A DNA stretch of 64,000 nucleotides from Pseudomonas sp. UMAB-08 (lineage in GTDB: Bacteria > Pseudomonadota > Gammaproteobacteria > Pseudomonadales > Pseudomonadaceae). Positions 32,397 to 40,641 of the stretch are shown one piece after another (the stretch's first letter is position 1; each line of letters begins with the position of its first letter). The notes under the pieces were generated by a model. The model was not told the DNA's origin. It made no database searches and saw only the letters and a list, made by a program, of their open reading frames with translations. The translations under genes were made by a program, and so were the position numbers. The stretch spans positions 1 to 64,000 of the forward strand of contig NZ_LT607421.1 of assembly GCF_900095225.1 (NCBI RefSeq), written 5' to 3'.

Positions 32397-32539
32397 AACA
32401 CTGCTCCGCTGAGGGGGCGCCTGGAAAAGGCCGGACGTGGGCACGCTGAGCGGCTAATCCACGGCTCGCCTGAAGACGCCCCGAACCAAAAGGGCAAGCA
32501 GCCTAGCACAGATGAGCAAGCGCTCCCTACCCGCAGGTA

Positions 32540-32845
32540 TCACCACGCAGAGTGGAAGGCGATCGGCACACTCAGGGGTTGTTCGTCGACATTGTGCAGA
32601 CCGCACATTTCGTCGTGAACCACGGCATGCACCAGATTGAACGGCACCTTTGGCAAGGCGTGCAGCAGATCCCGCGCGTGCTCCACGGAGCGCAAGTGCA
32701 GGGTTTTGCCGTTCAGGTCATTGAGCGGGTACGCCACGCCACGTACGCGGGCCTCCAGCAAATAGATACCCCCTTCCATAGAGATCAGATTCAATTCATC
32801 CACAAGCCCTGCATGGGCAAAAGCGGTCAGTTCCTGGAGATTCAT
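32540..32845 (-). CDS. Conserved hypothetical protein (probably DUF6482)
   Basis: 101 residues. MNLQELTAFAHAGLVDELNL, then a beta-rich core (GGIYLLEARVRGVAYPLND, TLHLRSVEHARDLL), and a conserved end LVHAVVHDEMCGL. The pattern matches a small family conserved in Pseudomonas (PA4573 position), which I believe is DUF6482. No known function. AGGA ribosome site. Confidence 0.75.
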   Translation of the reverse strand: MNLQELTAFAHAGLVDELNLISMEGGIYLLEARVRGVAYPLNDLNGKTLHLRSVEHARDLLHALPKVPFNLVHAVVHDEMCGLHNVDEQPLSVPIAFHSAW

Positions 32846-32994
32846 GAGAAGGTCCTGTCACAGCTGTACCGATAAGTCGAAAGTATAAGTCTTGTACAGG
32901 ACGGCGAAATCACAACCTGGAAACGGCACCGCCCGTCCATTTCCTCTCCGAAGAGCGTAATGGCCGGGCGGCTGATGGTCGGTGATCAAAGCGC

Positions 32995-33483
32995 TTAGTG
33001 CTTGGTCAGCTTGTCCAGGTAGCCCATGGCGAAAGCCGAAATAACGAACGTCATGTGAATGATCACGTACCACATGAGGTATTGCGGCTCGATGTTCTTC
33101 GCATCCATGAACACCCGCAGCAGATGGATCGAGGAAATGGCCACGATCGACGCCGCAACTTTCATTTTCAGCGAGGTGGAGTCCATCTTGCCCAGCCAGC
33201 TGAGCTTTTCCTTGTCCTCAGCGATGTCCAGTTGCGAGACAAAGTTTTCGTAGCCGGAAATCATCACCATGACTAACAAGCCGCCGACCAGCGCCATGTC
33301 GATCAAGGACAGCAGAACCAGGATGAGATCGGATTCGGCGAGGGAGAAAACATTGGGAATAACGTGAAAGACTTCCTGGAAAAACTTCAGCGCCAGGGCC
33401 AGTAAACCCAAGGACAAACCAAAGTAGATCGGCGCCAGCAACCAGCGCGAGGCGTACATCGCATTCTCGAAAAAGCGTTCCAT
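32995..33483 (-). CDS. YqhA/UPF0114 family membrane protein
   Basis: 162 residues with four hydrophobic segments (about 12-33, 53-74, 105-125, 135-153). Family markers: [19 protein letters not shown] near the start, [24 protein letters not shown] in the middle, and [16 protein letters not shown] at the end. Inner-membrane protein of unknown function, found at the same position in P. aeruginosa (PA4574). Confidence 0.9.
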   Translation of the reverse strand: MERFFENAMYASRWLLAPIYFGLSLGLLALALKFFQEVFHVIPNVFSLAESDLILVLLSLIDMALVGGLLVMVMISGYENFVSQLDIAEDKEKLSWLGKMDSTSLKMKVAASIVAISSIHLLRVFMDAKNIEPQYLMWYVIIHMTFVISAFAMGYLDKLTKH

Positions 33484-33603
33484 TAATACTCACAAGTGGT
33501 TAAAAAATCGTCGCGAGTATATCAGTGGCCGCTTGTGCGAAATGGTTGATAGGTACTGTAGGAAAGGTCCACGCGAACAAAACTGTAACCAAACATGTAC
33601 AAG

Positions 33604-33629
33604 CAGAGAGCACCCAAGGGCGCTCTCTG
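33604..33629 (-). terminator. Hairpin between the gene at 33693 and yqhA
   Basis: Read on the minus strand: AGAGAGCGCC, loop CTTG, GGTGCTCTCT, a 10-bp stem. No T-run follows at once, so it may be a transcript end or a processing site. Confidence 0.5.
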
Positions 33630-33692
33630 ACACACATTGAAAACAACAGCACCCGACAAGAACGAGTAGCAAACCTCGTCAGCGCCGCGCAC

Positions 33693-34022
33693 TCAAAACG
33701 GGGACATTCGCTGACAACGCGAGCCTTCTCCGTTTATGCGACGCAACTCGCCTTGCAGGTGCACCTGCCAAATGGGGACGTCTTCGGCCACCTGATAGCC
33801 GTGCAACGTCAGGCTTTCGGCGATGGCCATCAATACCGTTTCAGCGGCCAGTGGCCCATGGAAAGGCCCTTGAGCCTTGAGTGCGGAGGGTTGCTCGTCT
33901 GACATGCCGGCGGCGAACAGTAACGTCCACATACCGTTATCTCCTGAGAGCGGGCGAATCACACATTCGATACGGGTGACCAGACCCAGACATTGGCGGG
34001 TAAGACAGAGGCTGCGCGACAT
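33693..34022 (-). CDS. Hypothetical protein (PA4575 position)
   Basis: 109 residues. GGAG ribosome site, start MSRSLCLTRQCLGLVTRIEC. Core GPLAAETVLMAIAESLTLHGYQVAEDVPIWQVHLQGELRRIN suggests one helix and several strands. I recognise no domain. Two cysteines near the start (C6 and C11) and one near the end. It lies between the Lon-like protease and yqhA, as a gene of this size does in P. aeruginosa. Confidence 0.7.
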   Translation of the reverse strand: MSRSLCLTRQCLGLVTRIECVIRPLSGDNGMWTLLFAAGMSDEQPSALKAQGPFHGPLAAETVLMAIAESLTLHGYQVAEDVPIWQVHLQGELRRINGEGSRCQRMSPF

Positions 34023-34193
34023 GGCGAGCTCCTCGATAGATACAGTGTTCGCCCCTCAAACCGCAGGAAGGAGCGCGTCAGTCCTTTTGACAACTGTGAT
34101 ATCTGTCCAGAGTAGAACAAAAGCAGAATTCGAAAAGTACCCATCGTGACTGGGCGCCGAATGGTCATGCCACCCCTGCGGCGCCCTGCCCTT

Positions 34194-36644
34194 TCAGTCC
34201 GCTTTTTTTGCCAAGGCCTTGAGTTCCGGCTGCAACTGCGCCGGTTCTTTCCCCAGGTCCTTGAGCTCTTCATCACTGAGTATCTCGGCGATGTCCCGCA
34301 AACGCTCAACCACACGGGCGTTTACACTGCCTTCCGGGAACTGACCGTCTTCGTCTGGCGCTCCGGCAGGCTCGCCAACCAACAGGCTCAACGCCTCGTC
34401 AGCCTGACGCACCGCGTACACATGGAACTGCCCGGCACGCACGGCTTGCAGCACACGCTCGTCGAGCATCAGGGTGGCCACGTTCGCCTGCGGAATGATT
34501 GCACCCTGCTCGCCAGTCAAGCCACGCGCCTCGCAGAGACGGAAGAAGCCTTCGATTTTTTCGTTGACCCCGCCCACCGCCTGCACTTCACCAAACTGAT
34601 TGATCGATCCGGTAATGGCGAAACACTGCTTGAGCGGTGTTTTCGAGAGTGCCGAAATCAAGGTGCACGCTTCGCCCAGTGACGCACTGTCGCCATCCAC
34701 ATAACCGTAGGATTGCTCCAGAGCGATGCTCGCGGAAATCGCCAGCGGGAATTCCTGCGCGTAGCGGCTGCCCAGATAGCCCGTGAGAATCATCACCCCC
34801 TTGGAGTGGATCGGCTGACCCAGGTTGACCTCGCGTTCGATGTCGACGATACCGCTGCCTCCGGGATAAACCGTCGCCGAAATCCGCGCCGGTACGCCAA
34901 ACGCCGAGTCGCCGACTTCCAACACCGTCAGCCCGTTGCACTTGCCCACGGCCGCACCGGCGGTGTCGATCAGGATGATGCCCGCGAGCATGTCGTCGAG
35001 AATCCGCGCCGACACCCGGCCCGTGCGCGTGGCCTTGGCCTTGAGCGCGCGCTCGATGTGCCCGGCATCGGTCTTGTCGTCATTGGCCAGTTGGCGAATG
35101 AAATCCGCCTCGCTGACCAATTGGAACAGGTCACCGATGCGCGCCGATAACCGGCCCTGATGTTCAGCCAGTCGGGCGCTGTACGTGGCCAGGCGGGCGA
35201 CAGCGTCAGCGGTCAACGGCGCCATGCCTTCTTCGGAGGTGCGGGTTTTGAGCAACTGGGCGAACTGCTCCAGCGTCTCGTCGCCCATCGGGATGTCTTC
35301 ATCGAAATCCACCAACACCCGGAACATCTCCTGGAAGTCCGGATCGGCGTCTTGCAACGCGTAATACAGTGAACGTGCACCGATGATGATGACTTTGACC
35401 TGTAGCGGGATCACTTGCGGGGTCAAGGTCACCGTCGCCAGACGACCCAACTCGCCGAGTGGCGATTCCATTTTCAACTTGCGCGATTGCAAGGCGCGCT
35501 TGAGCGCATCCCAGACAAACGGCTCGCTGAGCATTTTTTCGGCTTCGAGCACCAGAAAACCACCGTTGGCCCGATGCAGTGCACCGGGGCGCAATTGACG
35601 GTAGGTGGTGTATAGAGCGCCTTGATCGGTGCTGTATTCGATGCGCCCGAACAGGTTGTCGTAGGTCGGATGCGGCTCGAAAATCACCGGCGCGCCCGAA
35701 TTGACCGGGTGGTCGACCACCAGGCTCGGGCAGTACTGTTCTTCGAGCAGCTTACGCGCCTCGGCGTCGGTCTTGCTGTCGTCGACCAACTGCTCGACCA
35801 CGGTTTTCAGCAGGTAGACCTGCACCCCTTGCAGGTAAGCACAGACCCCGGCGTTCTCGTCGTACTTCTCGGACAACGGTGCCAGCAGCGGCTGCAAGGC
35901 CAGGGTGATGGTTTCTTCATTCAACTGACGCATCTGGTTGCTGGATTCACGCTTCCATTGCGGCAGGCTGGCCAGTTCCTCATTGAGGCGCTCTTCCAGA
36001 CCGGAAATATCGGTATGAAAACGCTCGCGATCAACTTCAGGCAGCTGCGAAAACTCGGCCTCGTCCAGCGCCTTGCCTTCGCTCATCGGCGTAAAGGCAA
36101 TGTTGGTGCTGTCGCGGTAGAGGGCGACTTCTTTTTCCAGGGCCAAACGCTCGATAACGTCCAGCGCGCGGTCATAACGTTGATTGAAAGCGCGGTCGAT
36201 GGCGCTTTTTTTCTGCTGGTACGACGGGTGTTCGAACACCGCCGGGAAGGTCGCCAGCAGGTTATCGATCAGGCCATTGATGTCCGCAATGAACGCACCC
36301 GCGCTGCCAGGAGGCAACTCCAGTGCGCGGGGCTCGCGAGGCTCATCGAAATTGTTGACGTAAACCCAGTCCGACGGCGTCTCCATGCGCTTGCCTTCGG
36401 CCTTGAGGTAGCGCTTGACGAAGGAGAAGCGGCCGGTACCGGGCTCACCCATCACAAATACGTTGTAACCGGGGCGCGGCATGGCCACGCCAAACTGTAA
36501 GGCTTCGACTGCTCGCTCTTGGCCGAGCACACCGCGAAAGGGTTCCAGATCATTGGTTGTCGTGAAGCTGAACTGTTCAGCGGAGAAAGGACGTGTCAGC
36601 GCTTCAGGCGCAAGACGCAAGCTGGCAGCAACAGGATCGGGCAT
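34194..36644 (-). CDS. Lon-like AAA+ protease (LonB/AAA_32 type)
   Basis: 816 residues. N-terminal AAA domain begins FRGVLGQERAVEALQFGVAM; the nucleotide loop reads GEPGTGR at 66-72, with Arg where the Walker A Lys is expected. A long helical insertion (about 130-290) follows, then HRANGGFLVLEAEKML, a Walker B-like region, and the C-terminal Lon protease domain with catalytic Ser653 (DGDSAS) and Lys696 (VNEKIEG). It is unlike housekeeping Lon, which has an N-terminal LON domain. Substrates unknown. AAGGA ribosome site. Confidence 0.9.
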   Translation of the reverse strand: MPDPVAASLRLAPEALTRPFSAEQFSFTTTNDLEPFRGVLGQERAVEALQFGVAMPRPGYNVFVMGEPGTGRFSFVKRYLKAEGKRMETPSDWVYVNNFDEPREPRALELPPGSAGAFIADINGLIDNLLATFPAVFEHPSYQQKKSAIDRAFNQRYDRALDVIERLALEKEVALYRDSTNIAFTPMSEGKALDEAEFSQLPEVDRERFHTDISGLEERLNEELASLPQWKRESSNQMRQLNEETITLALQPLLAPLSEKYDENAGVCAYLQGVQVYLLKTVVEQLVDDSKTDAEARKLLEEQYCPSLVVDHPVNSGAPVIFEPHPTYDNLFGRIEYSTDQGALYTTYRQLRPGALHRANGGFLVLEAEKMLSEPFVWDALKRALQSRKLKMESPLGELGRLATVTLTPQVIPLQVKVIIIGARSLYYALQDADPDFQEMFRVLVDFDEDIPMGDETLEQFAQLLKTRTSEEGMAPLTADAVARLATYSARLAEHQGRLSARIGDLFQLVSEADFIRQLANDDKTDAGHIERALKAKATRTGRVSARILDDMLAGIILIDTAGAAVGKCNGLTVLEVGDSAFGVPARISATVYPGGSGIVDIEREVNLGQPIHSKGVMILTGYLGSRYAQEFPLAISASIALEQSYGYVDGDSASLGEACTLISALSKTPLKQCFAITGSINQFGEVQAVGGVNEKIEGFFRLCEARGLTGEQGAIIPQANVATLMLDERVLQAVRAGQFHVYAVRQADEALSLLVGEPAGAPDEDGQFPEGSVNARVVERLRDIAEILSDEELKDLGKEPAQLQPELKALAKKAD

Positions 36645-36924
36645 CGGACATCCTTACATCGAGCGGGGCAGATAGCGGCATTCTGGCGCTCGCTGTACCC
36701 CGCTGGCAAGGCACGGTGCGGCCGATTTTTTTGCACATAACCCTTCACTCTCCTTAATGGGAGAAAAGTCTCCAACCCTATAACAATTTGCAATAAATCA
36801 CGGAACCCTTGGATCGTGCCTAAACTCCAACTTGCGCGGCCAGTCATAACAACTCTGGCTTGCCCTGGCGCAATGACCGGCCAGGAACCTTGACCCTTGG
36901 TTGATCACAAAAGAGACTAAAGCT
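36484..36924. other. Promoter region between the Lon-like gene and the DUF3015 gene
   Basis: The free DNA is 36645-36924 (280 bases); the earlier part overlaps the Lon-like gene. It must hold the promoters of the two divergent genes. No terminator, repeat or regulator site could be named with confidence. Confidence 0.4.
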
Positions 36925-37413
36925 ATGAAACGGATTCTTCTTGGTACTCTCTTCACCGTCGCATCCCTCAACGCCATGGCCCAAGCGCCAGGCGGCCCGG
37001 ATTGCGGCTGGGGCAACATGCTGTTCGAAGGCCAGCGTGGAACTCCAGCCCACTTTCTGGCTTCCACCACCAACGGCACATCGGGTAACGCCACCTTCGG
37101 CATGACCTCCGGTACGAATGGCTGCTCCACCAACGCGGCGTTGACCTACGGCGGCAAATCCTGGCTTGCCATGAACGGCATGATGGACGAGCTCTCCAAA
37201 GACATGGCCATGGGTCAGGGCGAAGCGCTGACCACGTACGCGGTCGTGTTGGGCGTTGCACCGCAAGACCGTGCGCATTTCGCCGCAGTCACCCACGAGC
37301 ACTTCCAGCAAATTTTCAGCAAAGCAGACACGACCGCTGAAGATGTCCACAACAACACCCTCGCGGTGTTGAAAAACGACCCTCTTCTGGCGAAATACGC
37401 AACTCAGGCTTAA
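36925..37413 (+). CDS. DUF3015 family secreted protein
   Basis: 162 residues. Signal peptide MKRILLGTLFTVASLNAMA, cleaved before QAPGGPDCGWG. Two cysteines (CGWG near residue 26 and NGCS near 62) could form a disulfide. Family pattern GWGNMLFEGQRGTPAHFLAS and GTSGNATFGMTSGT. Periplasmic or outer-membrane-associated protein of unknown function. ATG at 36925 is used, as the longer frame would bury the signal peptide. Confidence 0.88.
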   Translation: MKRILLGTLFTVASLNAMAQAPGGPDCGWGNMLFEGQRGTPAHFLASTTNGTSGNATFGMTSGTNGCSTNAALTYGGKSWLAMNGMMDELSKDMAMGQGEALTTYAVVLGVAPQDRAHFAAVTHEHFQQIFSKADTTAEDVHNNTLAVLKNDPLLAKYATQA

Positions 37414-37422
37414 GCTCGCACC

Positions 37423-37449
37423 GCCTGCCCCCGCCTCTAGGGGGCAGGC
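37423..37449 (+). terminator. Terminator after the DUF3015 gene
   Basis: GCCTGCCCC, 9-base loop, GGGGCAGGC, then CTCTGTTT. Strong GC stem starting 10 bases after the stop codon. Confidence 0.75.
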
Positions 37450-37503
37450 CTCTGTTTACAATCCCGAACATTGATTGCCCTGCCTCCTGACTAGTTGCCC
37501 TCT

Positions 37504-39372
37504 ATGCTCAAACGCCTTGGTTATGTGGCGCTCTGTGTCTGCGCCCCGCTGTATGCCACGCCGCATATCGACAATGATCGCTTGCAGCAACTGGCAAATA
37601 CGCAGTTCTGGATATCCTTGGGTCACTATGAGACGGCCAAGCTGGGTGGTTGGCGCAGCTATGTAGATGACCCCAAATTTTTTCTTGCCGCCAACGGTGC
37701 CCACGATCCGGCAGCGGAACTGAGCGCCACGCTCGATGCGATTTATGCGCCCGTCAGCAGCAACGACACCCTGGCTCAAAACAGCCACGCCCAATGCGTT
37801 TATCCGGCACGGACCCGTTGGCTGCGCGACCAACTGCAACTGACCGACCTGCCCGCCGTGGACTGCAAAGAATTCAAGCAATGGTTCAAGGACGTGGCAC
37901 CCGACAGCGCCGTATTGATCTTTCCGGCCGCTTATTTGAACAGCCCTTCCTCCATGTTCGGTCACACCCTGTTGCGCATCGACCAGGCTGACGTGCAGAC
38001 CAATCACACCGCCCTGCTCAGCTATGCGATTAACTTTGGCGCGTACATCGAAGGCATGGACAACAGCATTCTGTATGCGTGGAAAGGCTTGATGGGCGGT
38101 TATCCGGGCCTCTTCGCGCTGGTGCCCTACCAGGAAAAACTGTCCGAATACCGTAGCCTGGAAAACCGCGACCTTTGGGAATACCGGCTGAACCTGACCC
38201 ACGAAGAAACCGGGCGGATGGTCGAGCATGTCTGGGAGCTCAAGCAGATTCGCTTCAGTTATTTCTTCTTCGACGAAAACTGCTCGTATCGCTTGTTGGA
38301 GCTGCTACAAGTCGCACGACCCGGCCTGAACCTGACTCAGCACTTCCCGCTGACCGCGATCCCGACCGACACCGTACGCGCCGTGAAAGACGCAGGTCTG
38401 GTGGAGCGAACCGACTATCGCCCGTCCCGAGAGCGTGAGTTGCTCAGCCGCGCCGCGCCCCTTGAGAGCGAAGAACAGCAATGGGTGCTGAAGGTCAGCG
38501 CCGATCAGAAACAACTGCAAAACAACGATTACCTGGCTCTGCCCAAAGAACGCCGCGCGTTGATTCAGGACGCCGCCTACCGCCTCGAACGCTATCGCGC
38601 CAACGGCCTGGAACGCGATACAGAACGCTCGCAGCGCAGTTTCGAGCTGCTGCGTGCGATCAACCAGAACCCGCCGCCACCACTGGACATCGCACGCCCG
38701 GGTTTGACGGAGGACGGCCACGAGTCTCGTACCTGGCAATTGGGCGCGGGCAGCCGTGATGACAAAGGGTTCGCCGAATATGGCCTGCGCATGGCGTATC
38801 ACGACCTGAACGACAACGCCTATGGTTTCCCGCTGGGCGCGCAGATCGAGATTCTCCAGCTCAAATTGCGCCAATACGAAGGGAATCACTGGCAGGTCCA
38901 ACAGTTCGATCTGGCAACCATTCGTTCGCTGACGCCACGCAATGCCCTACTCCAACCCTGGTCCTGGCAAGTCTCCGGCGGACTGGAGCGGGTGCTGGGC
39001 AAACATGAAGATGAAACCCTGGTCAGCCACGTCAACGGTGGCGGCGGCGGCACCTGGCAACTGACCGACGACATGCTCGGTTTCGCATTGGGCACCGTGC
39101 GCATCGAACACAACGCCGACTTCGCGGCCCTGGTTTCGCCTGCTGCGGGCTTCAACACCGGCCTGCTGTGGCGCAACCCGCTGGGCAATCTGAGCCTGGA
39201 AGCCAAGGGTGATTACTTCACCAATGGCGAAGTACGCCGCAGCATCAGCCTGAACCAGCAATGGGAACTGTCACGTAACCTTGGCCTGCGCCTGAGCGCC
39301 CAACGCGAGTACAGCCAACTGGCTTCGCCGATCAACGAAGTGATGCTGGAAATGAAGTGGTATCACTATTGA
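37504..39372 (+). CDS. DUF4105 (Lnb-type periplasmic) protein with C-terminal beta-barrel-like part
   Basis: 622 residues. Signal peptide MLKRLGYVALCVCAPLYA. The central domain has two conserved blocks: SSMFGHTLLRID with His154 and FFDENCSYRLLELL with Cys260, the residues one would expect of a permuted NlpC/P60-like cysteine hydrolase. The last ~250 residues alternate polar and apolar strands (WQLGAGSRDDKGFAEYGLRM, LRLSAQREYSQLASPI) and end in Tyr, as outer-membrane barrels do. Function not established. It is followed by a lipoprotein gene on the same strand. Confidence 0.88.
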   Translation: MLKRLGYVALCVCAPLYATPHIDNDRLQQLANTQFWISLGHYETAKLGGWRSYVDDPKFFLAANGAHDPAAELSATLDAIYAPVSSNDTLAQNSHAQCVYPARTRWLRDQLQLTDLPAVDCKEFKQWFKDVAPDSAVLIFPAAYLNSPSSMFGHTLLRIDQADVQTNHTALLSYAINFGAYIEGMDNSILYAWKGLMGGYPGLFALVPYQEKLSEYRSLENRDLWEYRLNLTHEETGRMVEHVWELKQIRFSYFFFDENCSYRLLELLQVARPGLNLTQHFPLTAIPTDTVRAVKDAGLVERTDYRPSRERELLSRAAPLESEEQQWVLKVSADQKQLQNNDYLALPKERRALIQDAAYRLERYRANGLERDTERSQRSFELLRAINQNPPPPLDIARPGLTEDGHESRTWQLGAGSRDDKGFAEYGLRMAYHDLNDNAYGFPLGAQIEILQLKLRQYEGNHWQVQQFDLATIRSLTPRNALLQPWSWQVSGGLERVLGKHEDETLVSHVNGGGGGTWQLTDDMLGFALGTVRIEHNADFAALVSPAAGFNTGLLWRNPLGNLSLEAKGDYFTNGEVRRSISLNQQWELSRNLGLRLSAQREYSQLASPINEVMLEMKWYHY

Positions 39373-39376
39373 TCTT

Positions 39377-39396
39377 AAGCGTCTTCACCGACGCTT
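39377..39396 (+). terminator. Hairpin after the DUF4105 gene
   Basis: AAGCGTC, loop TTCACC, GACGCTT, five bases after the stop codon, followed by T/C-rich sequence. Confidence 0.6.
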
Positions 39397-39484
39397 TCGC
39401 AGACATCACAGATTTATAACGCCGTTTTTACGCGGCACTCACACATGCCCCCCTAGACTCGATACTTGAGTCGAGGAGTGGGCA

Positions 39485-39841
39485 ATGAAGTGGCGTTGGT
39501 CTGTGCTGTGCTTGATCGTGTTTGTCGGCGGTTGTCAGTCAACCCGAGAACAGCTGTTGGCTGAAGGTTACCCACCGGCCTTTGCCGATGGCTTTCAGGA
39601 TGGGTGTAGCAGCGGTCGTCAGGCTGCTGGCGTTATCAGCGGAGCGTTCAAGAAAAACGTCCCGCGCTACCTGAAAGATCCCCAATACGCCGAAGGCTGG
39701 GATGATGGCTTTCGCCAATGCAAGGCGATGGTGGAAAGCCGGGACCGCAACGACTACCGCGACCATTACTGGAATGAGCGCGACCAGCGATGGCAGCGTG
39801 AAAAGGATCGCGATAACGCCAGGGCTTATCGATCGCAATAG
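39485..39841 (+). CDS. Small outer-membrane-type lipoprotein
   Basis: 118 residues. Lipobox VGGC gives a lipidated Cys at residue 17; the next residue is Gln, not Asp, so outer-membrane sorting is expected. A short repeat-like motif occurs twice: FADGFQDGCSSG and YAEGWDDGFRQC, each with a conserved Gly-Asp/Gln-Gly pattern. The C-terminal third is very charged (Arg/Asp/Glu). GGAG ribosome site. No family name recognised. It may belong with the preceding DUF4105 gene, 112 bases upstream. Confidence 0.85.
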   Translation: MKWRWSVLCLIVFVGGCQSTREQLLAEGYPPAFADGFQDGCSSGRQAAGVISGAFKKNVPRYLKDPQYAEGWDDGFRQCKAMVESRDRNDYRDHYWNERDQRWQREKDRDNARAYRSQ

Positions 39842-39912
39842 GTCGCTCTCAAGCAACTGACGCCCCTCAATCAGGGCCATCATGGTCAAAACCCAATACA
39901 GGGAGAAACGCC

Positions 39913-40410
39913 ATGAGCCGCGCCTTCGTCAATGAAGATCAAGCCGCCGCGCAAGCTGACCAACCGGTGGAACGACGGGTCAGCGAGCAGCCCAACTACG
40001 TCACCGCCCGCGGCCTCGTGCAGCTACAGACGCACGTGACCGAGTTGCAGGCGCAGTACAGCGAACAATCGGCCCTCGGGGATCTGGCTGACAAGCAACG
40101 TCAGGCCGACATCGAGCGCGACCTGCGCTACTTCAACCAACGGCTGCACAGCGCCCAAGTGGTCGCATCGGCCCTGTCGACCGAGAAGGTGCACATCGGC
40201 AGCTGGGTGACGTTTGCCGATGAGAACGGCGCAGAGCAGCGGGTACAGTTGGTGGGTGAAGACCAGGCCGATGCGGCCAGCGCCTTGATCAACTGGGGCT
40301 CACCGCTGGGCCGGGCGCTGCTGGGCGCGCAACCGGGCGATGAGGTGCTATGGAAGCGCCCGGCGGGAGATCAGTTGATTGAGGTGATCAGGATAGAAGC
40401 GGATGTTTGA
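39913..40410 (+). CDS. GreA/GreB-like transcript cleavage factor family protein
   Basis: 165 residues. An N-terminal coiled coil (about 33-85) carries GDLADK, which lines up with the acidic tip GDLKEN of GreA, keeping two acidic residues (Asp, Asp for Asp, Glu). The C-terminal domain (VHIGSWVTFADENGAEQRVQ, SPLGRALLGAQPGDEVLW) is the GreA/GreB FKBP-like fold. True GreA and GreB are normally encoded elsewhere; this is a paralogue that could act in the RNA polymerase secondary channel. ATG with GGAGAAA upstream. Confidence 0.85.
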   Translation: MSRAFVNEDQAAAQADQPVERRVSEQPNYVTARGLVQLQTHVTELQAQYSEQSALGDLADKQRQADIERDLRYFNQRLHSAQVVASALSTEKVHIGSWVTFADENGAEQRVQLVGEDQADAASALINWGSPLGRALLGAQPGDEVLWKRPAGDQLIEVIRIEADV

Positions 40411-40434
40411 TTTATTGCGATCACTTCGTGACCG

Positions 40435-40555
40435 TTCGCAGACACGTCAGCTCCTACGCCCTACGGGCAGAATCGAGAACCCGTTTGCTCATCGAAGGTC
40501 AAGACGGTATCTACAGTTGATCGCATTCCCCTGTAGGAGCTGACTTGTCTGCGAA
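40435..40555. repeat. REPIN before ettA
   Basis: Left half tcgcagacacgtcagctccta and inverted right half gtaggagctgacttgtctgc, same class as the array at 66-662. Its interior (40484-40514) matches bases 36-65 of the window with two differences. Confidence 0.85.
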
Positions 40556-40599
40556 GACGGCATATCAGGCACAGGCAATTTGCCTGAACTAACCCCACA

Positions 40600-40630
40600 T
40601 GAAAACGGAGCCCGAAGGCTCCGTTTTCAT
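40600..40630 (-). terminator. Terminator after ettA
   Basis: GAAAACGGAGCC, loop TTCG, GGCTCCGTTTTC: a perfect 12-bp stem 12 bases after the ettA stop. Confidence 0.9.
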
Positions 40631-40641
40631 GGCAGATCAAA

